Shown here: positions 48,501 through 64,000 of the stretch, piece after piece
How positions within the stretch are numbered: position 1 is the first letter of the stretch
Layout of the letters: every line of letters starts with the position of its first letter
Origin: Mesaphorura yosii
Lineage: Eukaryota > Arthropoda > Collembola > Poduromorpha > Tullbergiidae
Length of the DNA stretch: 64,000 nt
Direction: 5' to 3'
Assembly: GCA_009869945.1 (NCBI GenBank)
Contig: WIXG01000329.1
Location: 23,656 to 87,655, forward strand
The notes under the pieces: model-generated
Databases searched by the model: none
Seen by the model: the letters and a program-made list of their open reading frames with translations, nothing else
Told to the model about the DNA's origin: nothing
Position numbers and translations under genes: made by a program

Positions 48501-50635
48501 TCCCAGCGCGAATGCACTGAAGGTGAACATGCTGGCCTGGCCTCAAATAGCATACATCTCCCCTTTATTCCACCTATCCACCGACATTCCAGTTTTGCGA
48601 AGGAAGTCTCAGTGGAGCACATGCTTGAAATAAGAGAGCATTCAATGAAAAAGACATCCTGTACCTGTGCCTTCTTCCATTGCCAGACATCAATTTTGCT
48701 TAGGCTGACGTAAGTTCCAACTGTCCTAACGTAATTTCTTGGTTGAGTTGAAATCACGAAATGTGAAGCAAAGAACTTACTTCTGGTGGTACACGTAGAC
48801 TTGATCACGAATCTACGAAGGTGTCTCTAAAAAATCTGAAACGCAATGAGAATTGAGGACAATTAATGGAGCAATGGACACCGACGCATAGGCCTGTTCG
48901 TCGTGGTAGAACAATAATACTGAATGTTTGACTCAGAGAGCTTCAAAGCACAATTCGGAACCCTTACAGCTAAAAATCAGTTAAACGCTATGCTTTCAGA
49001 ATTTTTCCCTTGAAAACTATGGTGTATTTCATTTGCAGGTTAGAACTGCATAGTCAAGGTTATGATTCGCCATTACTCTGAAATAATGCATGCGGTAAGC
49101 GATTGTAGATTCTAGTAGGAATGAGTCTCGTGTCTTTCCTTAATCTCGATTAAACTCGATTTTGAAGCTTCTGCTCCTGCTGCATTAGAAAGTCACTCCT
49201 GCATTAGAAAGACACTACTCTGTGATCACAAGGTCTATCATTCATAAACAAACAAATATGAGGTGCTTTTAGAGTATATCATATCTTATACTAAAATAGA
49301 GCAGAGTCAGAAAGTTTTCGATCAACACAAATTCGGATCATAATTCTCGAATATAGCAATCGAGCACGTTCTTACCTTTTCAACACAAATCAGCCTACGC
49401 CTGCCTGAAGCTGAGAAGCGAGAATGGAGAGTCAGAAAATGTCATCTAGTATTGCACAGGAAAGAAGACAAACGAATTTTGCATTGTATCTTGAACCCAT
49501 GGAAAACGATCGGTGCACTTCGGGCTTGGCACATGGAGATCACTGGATTGAACCGGTACGATGGTCCACACATCAGCTTTCTCCATGATATGATCCAGGC
49601 GACTGCAGAATCACGTATGAAAATAATTATTCCGTATAATAGTTTTATGTTTTCGCGAGTTTCGTCCTCTCGTCACATAGCGTCGCGCAGTGGCTCAACA
49701 TTTATCCCCTTGTTTTCTAGTTAGAGAACTAGAATACTTTCTCCAAATGCAAAGCTTCACGTGAGACATCTGCATTCGATTGCTTGCAGTTCCTACACGC
49801 GTGGTTCAAATTACACATCCTGGGCATGCTCCGGAGGAACGAAAATGTGCAAATTACAGGTCTTCGTACATGCCGGTCCTCATGTCTTCCGTGCTATAAT
49901 TACAAGCTGTGTATTTTGTCTTAGAACAGGGAGACATAGAGTACAGTCACGACAATAATTCGATTTGATTCTCGATGTATACTTTGCTTTGGGCAAAGGC
50001 CTGCGTTTGATAAGGAAAGTTTGGCGAAAAAATTATTAGAACAAGATGCAGCACGGAGAGTGTAATTTATTGCGCTTTCGTTGTTTGTACCAGTAGCATA
50101 AAAGACGGAGAAATGATGTATGCTAATGGAGAAAGCATGAGAGGCTTATTTTTGTATTTATATTCATATTGTACTTTGGCAATACCGGAGCGCGAGGCAT
50201 GCATTTCTTCTGCCTAATAATCATGATAACAAACTTGTGAATTCATGAACGTATCGACGTTGCTCGGTTTGAGAAAATTCAATTTGCATGTCCTCTCTTC
50301 CATGCACGCTTTCACTTCCGTAGTTTGTGCGAAGTACACGCGGATGATGAGCCCTCGTGCTGCAAACTCCCCAAGCTTCATTCATTTTCTTTCGTGTGTG
50401 TTATGCAACCCTTAAGATAAATTGTGAATTTAATTTAAGTCTAGTTTTCCAGGCGAAGAATAACAAAAACAAGAAAATCTGGGCTACAGGCGCAATCTAT
50501 TTTCGCTTGAGCAATTCTGAGCGCCTGTAAATTGTCAGGGCTTGGTTACGTAAAAGTTTAGGTACCGTGAATTAGAGTTTGAATAGTAAAGCATGGTAAT
50601 TTATTTATCCATCTACCACCAATTTACAGAGAAAT
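42591..50635. other. 8 kb region with no recognised gene
   Basis: This begins with the promoter and 5' flank of neuroligin A and ends at the gustatory-receptor pseudogene. The ORFs present are all under 110 codons, lie on both strands and have no domain or consistent splice sites (examples 43823-44086 -, 47199-47516 +, 48485-48808 -). The composition is A/T-rich with short microsatellite-like stretches and one small tandem duplication (49175-49211). No tRNA-like B box with a matching acceptor stem was found. Non-coding RNA or long 5' exons cannot be excluded. Confidence 0.45.
49175..49211 (+). repeat. Two-copy tandem duplication, 18-base unit
   Basis: The string TGCATTAGAAAG followed by (T/A)CACT occurs twice in direct succession. 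It is a small slippage duplication in the gene-poor region. Confidence 0.5.
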
Positions 50636-52760
50636 TTACATTGACACAAAATGTGTAAGGTTGCTTGTCGCATCTTCAATTTCCAAACTCGTACGATCAA
50701 CAGTTTGTTCGGCGCCCATGGAATTCTCACATCTCCATTTTGTGCTCAAATGAAACTGGAATAAAACAACCAAATACTCTACCACGTAGGGAGATATCTG
50801 TCAACACAATCATTGGCAATTCCAGGCTTTTACTAAAAATAACTTGAAAGTTGTACCTTTGGCAGAAGTGTCTTGTCCAGTGAAATGAATTCACTCAACG
50901 AAATTTTGGCTGGTGAGGATCGAATCATGTCGATTATTTTTCTGGCTTCAAAGACGGCATCAACCCCGTCGGCGAATGTAGAGCCCATGTTAATCAATGC
51001 GTCTGCAATTCGGTTTTCCTAAATAAGCAGATTGCGTCTAATGTCCTTGAAGTGTGAAGAATACGAACTCGGTATGCAACGATGATGATGGCCAATGATT
51101 CGTTGTGCAAAAATGATTTTGGCAATTGACCTTGCGAGGACGGCCCAGCTCAGAATTCCAAACAGAAGTGCAGCGATCAAGTTTGGATGACGAGTGCATT
51201 GACCAGAATAAACAGACTTTCTGTGTAAATAACGACCGAATGAATTAGAACTACCGATTCATGAGACGTCTGAACATCTCCGCCAATTTCACCATGATCT
51301 TCAATTGTAATAGTAATCTCCTCCAATTGGAAATCTCTGCAGCAGATAGTTTCAGTTCCTGGTGATTGTGCGATTCCGTTTCAGTCTGTTCGAATTCAAG
51401 TAGACGAGTTTTCACACTTTTGCGAATGTTTAGAAAAGCTTCTGCCAGACTGAGGTACATCAACATCTTCTTTATTTCTTCACCATTCGAAATAAGGATC
51501 GTCAAAATCTTTCCAAAGGCCCAGGTGACTTAGGAGCCTTGATCACGAGTCATGATTAACCCAAGCAACAGAATCGTACTGGCGTTGCTGCGCATATTCA
51601 ACAAGAACAGGATCACACTCCATCGACTAATCTTAGATTGATATCACGCTCCGACGAAAACTGTCTCATAATTGTGTTCGAAATGCGGCCAACTGAAGAA
51701 TCGTTCCGTCTTTTTCACAACGATCCAAGTGCATATTAACTCCCAGCTCACTAGGGAGCAGCCCGCGCTGATCACGAGTAACCCATATAAATATGGTATC
51801 AAAATGTCCGTTAGGGAACCCTTGTTAAGATAAAAATGGTCCTAGATGCCCTCGTTGCGGTTTCGCATTTTTGTACAGAATTGAATGCGACTCGACCTAC
51901 CGTGCATTTTAACCTGACTCACTTGCGTTAACCGATAAACAAGCTTCAAAACAGAAAACAACACTCCCAAACCTACTGGAAGATTCGAGTGTTAGCACCA
52001 AACCGAAGCTCACGAAAGCGACGTTGCAAGTTGAGCCAACAGTCAACGCCAACTCAATTGTCTTGCTACTTGTATACAATTGGCGTGTTGCATATTGCGA
52101 TGCATCGGCCAGATTCAAGTGCATCTACCGGGCCTAATTCGCAATGAGGGCAGCTACGACTACTTTTATCTTAACAAGGGTTTCCTAACGGACATTTTGA
52201 TACCATATTTAAAGGGGTTGCTCGTGATCAGCACGGGCTGCTACCTAGTCAGAAGGAATGAGAACACGAAACCGGAGCTTCAGGCAATCATATCTTCCAC
52301 TGAGTACCCGTACCTGTAAACAGCGATTAAATTGTAGATGGTATAAGGCTTAATAAACTTAATTAGAAATAGCTTGCCGTCGTTCAAGTAGAATATTCCA
52401 TGTGTCATAGTGGTATGTGACTAGTCCAAAACGCACACATGCTGCAATCAAAGTGTACAATGTGATTACGGAGAACCAATTGAATTCAATTCCAGCTCCG
52501 CCCCCACGCACAGAGAATGGGAAACTTCCCAGAAGCGGTGGAGTTTAAGTAGCCAAGACCACTGTCGCAAAACTTCTGACCTCACAGTCTCAAGATTGCC
52601 ATGTGCCGGTCGGATTCTTCCGGAGCAATTCTCATTGACTTCTGCTTTCGCGACGTTGACGCAGAGTGTGTCCTCCACGTCTCCTGTGATACCCACCATT
52701 CTCAATACTGAATGAGCAACGTGTTTAAAGCAACACTTCCGGTCCGGACTCACGTCCAGT
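50636..52760 (-). pseudogene. Gustatory receptor pseudogene, paralogue of the gene at 53225-54909
   Basis: Segments over the whole length align with the neighbouring intact receptor, but the frame is broken many times. The exon 1 remnant ends QWSWLLKLHRF and then shifts by one base; the new frame carries GSFPFSVRG and FNWFSVITLYTLIAACVRF. Exon 2 begins YGYSVEDMIA and stops at once at TGA. Next comes an inverted duplication (51750-52250). Later pieces include RWSVILFLLN with an in-frame TAA, then GEEIKKMLMYLSLAEAFLNI, a frameshift and TAG after LAEMFRRLMNR, HESVVLIHSVVIYTESL, another shift before LLFGIL. The C-terminal exons remain recognisable (SSPAKISLSEF; YVVEYLVVLFQFHLSTK, stop at 50636-50638), separated by a 61-base GT-AG intron. 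The 5' boundary at 52760 is approximate. At least five lesions make function as a receptor very unlikely. Confidence 0.88.
51750..52250. repeat. Inverted duplication inside the receptor pseudogene
   Basis: The arms are 51750-51860 and 52141-52250, about 110 bases each and nearly identical in reverse complement. Both contain ATATGGTATCAAAATGTCCG (plus strand in the left arm, complement in the right). The spacer is about 280 bases. The left arm corresponds to receptor exon 2 sequence in its normal orientation; the right arm is the copy in reverse. Confidence 0.85.
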
Positions 52761-53224
52761 AAGGCTTGCGAGTCGTGTGCAAAAATTATCAATATAAATG
52801 TTGCAAGGTAACGTGACAAAGCGCGACAGAAATTGATCAAAGCGAAGAGCAACACAGGCGCTTAATTTATCCGAAATTGCACGAGTGCAGGAGTAAAGAT
52901 AAGCTAAGAGCATAATGCAACGTTTCGCATTCTTTTTGCAATTAATTTGTTGGAAGCTGGTATCCAGTCGAGCCACTCTCAACAAAATACGCGTGTACGA
53001 AGAGATCATGTTTCTTAAGTAAACAAAGTGCATTCATTAGTTTGACGGTGTTATTCCCATCTGGCCTCATTAGACAAAGTGGCAATCATAGCGGACGAAT
53101 CGTGCAGCTTGCAAGGATCATTAAGTTGGTCTGCCACGGGCCGCAATGTAGCACCATAATATTAGAAAGCATTTTAGCTATGACTATCAGGGCTAAAGCA
53201 TATGATCTAAAAAGAGGAGCTATC
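52761..53224. other. Spacer between the two receptor copies
   Basis: This contains the 3' flank of the intact receptor and the upstream remnant of the pseudogene. No further ORF is supported. Confidence 0.45.
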
Positions 53225-54909
53225 TCAAAACGAAATATAGGTAACATTGACGTCGGAAATGGCAATGCCAAGGTCATGTCCAGCTGATGCAGATGTTGAG
53301 CCTTCGGCGCAGTCCATGCGAATGTTAGTGTTCAGATGAAACTGTAGCAAAACGACGAGATAAGCAACTACATATGAGCTGATCTTCGGTAAAAGCTGCT
53401 TATCAATGATAATGAAACCCGACAGAGAAATCTTTGCCGGGCCAGAGCGAATCAATTCGGTCACTCTTCTCAGTTCGATGTTGGAGAACACGTCATCCGT
53501 AGCTGTAGAGTTAACATCCATCAATAGCTCCCCTATGCGGTCTTCCTGCTCATCAAGTCAAGACAACGAGCTGCAGTTTCAAGCTTTTGAGGGAAAGCCA
53601 TATCGTGTATTGTATTACCTCATCAGTAATTCTTTGTGCCAGGATGATTTTCACTATGAGTCGAGCCACAATTGACCAGGTCATGATGCCAAAGAGGAGC
53701 GCAGAGCTCGACCAGGTCTGAGTGAGGAATGCCTTGACAAGGATGAATAAACTTTCCGTGTAAATGACCACGGTGTGAATCAGAACAATGGCTTCGTGTG
53801 GTGCCTGAATGTTCCCAGCAAGCTTGACCATCTCCTTCAGGTGAATTAACAGCTTCCGCCACTTGCAAATCTCCACCACGTTCAGCAGCTGATGAGTTGT
53901 CTCTGGTCCTGGTTCAGCCTTCTGGAGTCGAGCTTGAATACTGTGCCGGATATTTCTAAATGCCTCGCTCAAGGCGTGGTACATTAAGAACTTCTTGATT
54001 TCTTCACCGCTTACGATGGTCAGCAGAAGGAATTTGATGCACGTAACTAAAAGATGAACGTACGGTGATGTCTCCTCCTTGTGACGAAAAACTACGAGCC
54101 AGGAAGCGAGGACGATACTCAGATTCACCGCAAAACTGCCGATGAACAAGATCACACCCCAACGCCCCACTGTCGACTTGTACTCGCACGCGCTTAGGCT
54201 TGTGAGACTCTCATTCTCGGCTTCCTTTGGACATTTGGCATGGAATTCGCAGAATGTTTCACGATATTGGTGTTCAAACGATCCCCAACTACTGAAAAAG
54301 CGGGTTGTTTTGTTGAGGACAGCCCAAATGCATATTAAGTCCCAGACATTAATGATAGGTACAACTGTGTTGGTGCTCAGCACGATCCAGTCTTCCACAG
54401 AGTTTCCGTAACTGTTGACATGAACGTATGCATTTACTCAAAGTATTCACAAGCATACTTCACTTGCATTACCTTCGCCCAAGTAGATACTCGCCCCTCG
54501 AAAATTGTTTCACACATAAGACCAGACGGATCACCGAGATTAGTGCCGTATACAAAGTGACTTTGGACCAAAATTGAAATTTGAACGGTCCCACATCCTC
54601 AGCAAAGACAAACGGAAAGCTTCCATACAGACGCTGCATTTTCAGTAACCATTCCCATTGGTGTACAACTATCGACTTGCAGTCGCCTTTATATTCCCTC
54701 TTTTTGTCCGGCTTTCTTCCTACCGCGTTGCAGAAGTAGTCGGACACCCTGCTCGTTAACACTTTGCCATTCGGAAAGAACGCTGATCTGACCGCAGCTA
54801 CTTCTGGGTCCATTTGTAATTCAATAATTGCTGGTAAGTCAACCAGATCACAATTAGCAACGCGGTTCACCTTCAAGCTCAGATCACACTTCAGCTCCTG
54901 ATTGGACAT
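53225..54909 (-). CDS. Gustatory receptor (insect chemoreceptor superfamily), 3 exons, 516 aa
   Basis: This is a seven-transmembrane ligand-gated chemoreceptor of the Gr family. Exons in transcript order are 54909-54473, 54411-53619 and 53545-53225, with closed phases. The N-terminal 100 residues are hydrophilic. MQRLYGSFPF precedes the first helix. Hydrophobic segments follow in order: FWSKVTLYTALISVIRLVLCV, WIVLSTNTVVPIINVWDLI, WGVILFIGSFAVNLSIVLAS, VHLLVTCIKFLLLTIV, EAIVLIHTVVIYTESLFILV, LLFGIMTWSIVARLIVKI and finally SSYVVAYLVVLLQFHL. The last carries the family signature (Ala-Tyr ... Gln-Phe, matching TYhhhhhQF). AKISLSGFIIIDKQLLPKI just before it is the usual run-up. The conserved phase-0 intron that normally precedes this helix is absent here, though its degenerate neighbour keeps one. 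Length is slightly above typical Grs. Ligand unknown. Confidence 0.88.
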
Positions 54910-57900
54910 TACAGACTAAATGAAGTCCAATTCTGAGAAACGTTAGATAAAAATGGCAGACTACATCAGCTTTACGCTACTTTGCGTCACGCACTGCTTT
55001 ATCGGTTTGCAATTACTGACAACACTTCAGCAGGACTTCCTACACGTGCACACGATCTGGTGAGTACAAAGTGTGAGTGGGAGTATGAGGCATAAAATTA
55101 CAATTCGTAAGGTGGGAAAGGTCTAGGAGATGCGCTTAGCTCACTGTGCTAGTGCTAGCGGACGTATGATTGTGATAACTAAATGTGTTGACAACTAGCT
55201 GCTTAATTGAAACTCAATTGAATCTTTTATAGTTGCTGGAAGCGTATTCTCCTGTGAGAACGGAATTAGCAGTAATTTCCGTCCTCTATGCTGTTGGCTT
55301 GCACGAGAGGCGGGCCAAGCTTCAATCTCCATGCCCTCAATGGCAGAGCTGTCCCTCATACGACCTTCTTCGATCTGAATGACAGGAATTTCCGAGGACC
55401 GGCAGAATGAGATTAAATCCCCGTGCAAATACCCCGGGCAGCCTAATTAAGTTTTATTATTTTATTCACCTGAAGCTATCGATCGCAGCATGCATACGTG
55501 TTCACTTTATTGCACTCTTGCGAGATTAAATTACTGAAATTACCCAAAGTGTGTTTCGAAATAGAGTTAGTTTACTGTGTCTCGTCTCAGCACCATTTCA
55601 TTACGTCAACTTGTGCACACAAATGCAGTTTCACAGTGGATAATTTTAACAACCTTGAAAGCTTGAGCTTGAGTAATTTTAATTTCTATTCGTGGATCAT
55701 GGATTTTTGTTGAGTGTGAATAGTGTATTTTTTGCTAACCTTAATAAATTAAGGCATTCATTAATTGTTGCAGAATGATCCTAGCTTACATAAAAAGATG
55801 TAGATAGCAAAACCACGAGTTCCGAGGATTTGAATTTCTAAACAATTGGAAGATTCCATTTGGGTTCTGAGAAAACGAATAATTAATTTCATGCTGGAAC
55901 TAGCTAGAAGACACCACCTAAATCAGATTTAATGTCTCCGGCGCAGCATCTTACTACATTCGCTTAGTCGAGACCCTTTTTTCTCGTCCGTCTTCATCCT
56001 TCAATCTCTATTATACTGCTAGCATCTCTGCTAGATTAGAACGCTAGAATAAAGAGGCTCGTTCCAGTGGGAGGCACGGAGTAGCTGTAAGTGATATCTA
56101 TGTTGCGCAATCGATACTTTCTCCTTGTCAGCAATATTTGGTGCGTGGTTTGCTGTAGCTGTTTCTAAACTGCCATAAAATGTACGAAGAGCAGTAAAAT
56201 TGCCATTTCGGAAAGAAATCAAAAAAGTCATCTCGTGGCAACTGAATGTGAAACCTGTTCACGAAACCTGCCACAGAACCTGCTCACATATGCGTGTGCT
56301 TCGCTACTTCCTACTTCGATCTGAATCTGAACGCAGTTCCATGAACAATAAAATACATTCCTTTTTATGGCTCCTCAATCTATTCACATTCACAATTTGA
56401 CAACATAACAACTAATGAAAGCCGAAATAGTTCGGGTTTGTTGAATGAGCGTTTTGTTGAAGGGCAATGCGCAAGGCTAGCGGCAAACTCTTTGAATGCC
56501 CACACAACATTCACATCAACAATAAGGAATAAAATATTCGAACGCTGAGCATGGCATGGCTGCTTCCAATATGCATCTGATCTCCATTCTGCGTGCAGTT
56601 GCCAATCTCGATCTTGCGCAGCGTGAATAATGTGTTGAGGATAATGCTGGGAGTCGTCCTCGTGAACCTAAATAAGTCATGTAAGATGCCCAATAAATGT
56701 CTCTATCATTTTTCCCTTTCATTCGAAATCCCATTCATTCATTTTTATGGGAGCACGCAGCAAAAGGGTAGTTGATTTATGATCGAACTAATAGCTTTTT
56801 CGCTATCTGCATAAATATGCAATGCATCGTTTAGGTCATTGCGAGATGCGAGCTAAATATGCTAAATATGCCCAAAGGAAATAAAGTGAGAGAAAATCCT
56901 GGCTTCCACAAATTCGCGTGCGCATCTTTTGGCCTCAATCTAAATCAAAGTCATAGGTAAAATTGCTCAATTTCTCAGCACAAAAAGCAAAAAGTTAAAA
57001 GCACGGTCTGTCCCGATCCCGACCCAGCCTAGAGTGTCCCTGAAATTCTGTTCTCTGCGATTGTTCTTGATCGAGAATTTTCATTCCGGACCGTTTGGCC
57101 TCTGAATTATCGCCTTGATGTATTGCGGACGACTGTTCGCCGAAAGTGGAACAAGAGCTGTTAATGAAAAGAAATGTGGCAAACGCACGCAACGAACATA
57201 TTTCCGGCTCTTTCCAGCACAAAATGTAATTATGGGTACTAAAATTTGCCACCAAAGAAGTCGGAAACGGCAATGGCTGAAGTGGGGCATTAGTTTTGTG
57301 CACGATCTCCAATTTGACTTGTTGCAAGTAAAATAATCGAAGAGGCCCGCACCGCAGCAGGTTACATGTTGATGGATTTAATGACTTAAGAAAAAGCGAC
57401 ACCAGTTAACGCATTTCAGATTCGGCGATTCACGGAATTGGAAACAAAATGGGTAATTTGCTCATAGGTACAATTTGCAACGATTTTGCTGGCGACGTGT
57501 TTATCGCCCATCTCCCTGTCGGCATCATCATGATCGCTTGATGACAAATATGACATGCAGGGAAAAGGCAATTTTCATTGTCAACGGTGAAAATGGGATT
57601 CGTAAACTCGGGAGCTTGAAGATACGGCGTCCTATGCCCAAAGCAAGCATCAACTAGAGGTTTCACGGTTCCTATTCTGGTCATTGTACAAAGAAAAGTC
57701 ATGAAAGCTTATTATGTCTGGCAATCTATTATCCAGTGAAACACTTTTCAGAGAACCATAAATTCAAGAAGACCTGCACGTAATTAGCTCCTTGACGTCT
57801 CGCTCTCCGTGTCTGCCATTTGTAAGTTTTGTCATGAAAATGTGGAACAATGGAAACCAAAACTTTCTCCTTATGCATTCAAGACGGATAAAAATGATAC

Positions 57901-59221
57901 GAGAAGACGGTTCTTGACGCGATCGGATGACGAAAGGCAGACGACGATGAGGAGCCTGAACCCTCGAATTAAACATCTTATCTCTTCTGTGAATTGTGGC
58001 AAGACCGAAGACGAGAAAACAAGGCTGGAGATGAATAAGAAAAAGAAGTTCTCATTTACTACTTTCTTAAGCCATCCCAACTCTGGCCAGACCGTAAGAT
58101 GATAATTCTCTTGGAGCCATTCGCAGAATTACTTTAAGTTGAGCAGGGTTGTAAACGTGGATCGAATAAGGAACTGTCCATTACGGCGCGATACGTACAT
58201 ATGTGAATGAGGCGGGATGGCATGACACAGTTCACAGTTGGTCGGGAAGCAGGCAGGCAGAGGACCAACCGACCAGTGAAGGGCACCGGCAGTCAGAGAG
58301 AGATTAAGCCGAGACGAATAAAATGAATTGTCTTTCTTCGTTCGCAGTAAAAAAGAAAGGCGAAACCTGCAACGCTACGCTCTCGGAAGTAATAACAAGT
58401 AATCTGTTTAAAGAGATAACTCTCTCCGCTGTAAACATCTGCAAATGGATGGGAAGCAGAGAGGATCGGGCATCGACAGCCTGCCATGACCCTAAAATAT
58501 ACGGACCTAAAAGACATTCCGTGTTTTCGTACTTATCGAACAGTGCGGGCGAAGTGGAACTTTCGCTTACATTCTACATGTTCCACCGCACCACTCCAGC
58601 CTCACGCTGACTTTCTCCAGCAAATCAGGTCTAAATTGTATTTTCAGGCTGCTTCTTCCGAGTGTGAGCATGCATGCGTGGCTAAAGTTCATTACTCGTG
58701 ACATTTCTGTAAAATAAGAATAATGTCCTGCGCTGCATGAGGACGATTAATATTTGTTTGAAATTTTTGAAGTTTTCGAGTTTGTCATGCTTTAAAACTT
58801 TCCTGCCTTCCCGCTTAATACACACACTTTATAAATGACTTGACTTCAACTTGTTTAAGTTTAACAGACGTATTCGTGCTACTCTCGTATTGTGCTTGCT
58901 GTAATTGTAATGAGACTGAAAGATTCGCATTCAGATAAAGCATGACTGTTGGGTTTGAGAAACGAGAGCTTGTACTTGTGCTAGCTGGGCTCGAGTTACT
59001 TAATATCCAGAACCTAACAATTAATTTCAGCTGAGAGCGCCATATCCCTTATCAGTCACATCTTACTCGAATGTTCCGACATCATGCTATCTTGTAAATG
59101 AATACGGACCCATGTTTATAACGTTGAGAATGATTTATTTAAACTTTGAATTCAATTCCGAAGCAATTTAATAAACACTCACATGCAGAGTAATTAATAA
59201 ACTGCGTACGGAATTCATGGA
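54910..59221. other. 4.3 kb without a recognised gene, between the receptor and neuroligin B
   Basis: ORFs here stay under 140 codons, lie on both strands and show no domains. The one with some structure is 55195-55442 (-), listed separately. A short plus-strand ORF starting at 54953 has a signal-like sequence and a good donor site, but no acceptable following exon. Confidence 0.45.
55195..55442 (-). other. Orphan exon-like ORF, possible terminal coding exon
   Basis: A minus-strand reading frame runs from an acceptor-like TTAATTAG at 55443-55450 to a TAG at 55195. It encodes about 82 residues, beginning GCPGYLHGDLISFCRSS and continuing with IPVIQIEEGRMRD. Composition looks like coding sequence, but I recognise no family and found no upstream partner exon between here and 59221. 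It may be a gene fragment or chance. Confidence 0.2.

Positions 59222-64000
<4,779 letters not shown>

Noticed and set aside
49790-49830. tRNA B-box-like string (GGTTCAAAT)
   Set aside because: No A box at the right distance and no acceptor-stem pairing.
52080-52319. 79-codon plus-strand ORF (NEGSYDYFYLNKGFLTDI...)
   Set aside because: It lies in the inverted arm and adjoining remnant of the minus-strand receptor pseudogene.
54953-55063. Short plus-strand ORF with signal-like sequence and a good GTGAGT donor, 44 bases from the receptor start
   Set aside because: Each downstream acceptor tried leads quickly to a stop codon, so no continuing exon is supported.
56995-57402. 135-codon minus-strand ORF before neuroligin B
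   Set aside because: Overlaps ORFs in two other frames, no domain or splice context.

Overview
The window is nuclear DNA from an arthropod. The evidence is genes with many short GT-AG introns, an insect-type gustatory receptor, a 27 kDa hemolymph-protein (DUF1397) homologue, a multisubstrate deoxynucleoside kinase and an arthropod-style SMYD protein. A non-holometabolous lineage such as a springtail is possible, but that is a guess. Gene models were built by hand from reading frames, splice sites and intron phase. Except for the two broken receptors/membrane genes noted below, the exon lengths listed close in phase.

Layout. 37-9251 (+): 30 exons of a fat facets/USP9X ubiquitin protease, missing only the 5' end. 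10538-14684 (+): a BTBD8-like BTB protein, converging tail to tail with UDP-glucuronate decarboxylase UXS1 (15255-16942, -). 18216-18770 (+): a small secreted Kunitz protein with a TATA/Inr promoter. 19320-20336 (+): deoxynucleoside kinase, converging with 20594-23550 (-), a 12-exon secreted protein that may be a CatSper auxiliary-subunit relative. 24318-26214 (-): SmydA-type MYND/SET protein. 28854-30296 (+): DUF1397 secreted protein with a hydrophobic C-terminal tail. 31207-32779 (-): an unrecognised multi-pass membrane protein with one apparent frameshift.

The right half holds two tandem neuroligin-like genes on the minus strand: a complete one (35964-42590, 14 exons, 1077 aa) and one running off the right edge (59222-63295, 11 exons). 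Their intron phases are identical and most exon lengths match. Between them lie an 8 kb stretch without recognisable genes, a decayed gustatory receptor (50636-52760) and an apparently intact one (53225-54909).

The most interesting signals are: two inverted repeats (one in the neuroligin intron that splits its membrane segment, one inside the receptor pseudogene); the loss, in the intact receptor, of the conserved intron before its TY/QF motif; the conserved non-PDZ C-terminus and Glu-for-Ser nucleophile change shared by both neuroligins; the possible CatSper-type ectodomain; and two convergent gene pairs with overlapping 3' ends. I see no CRISPR array, rRNA, convincing tRNA or intact transposon.
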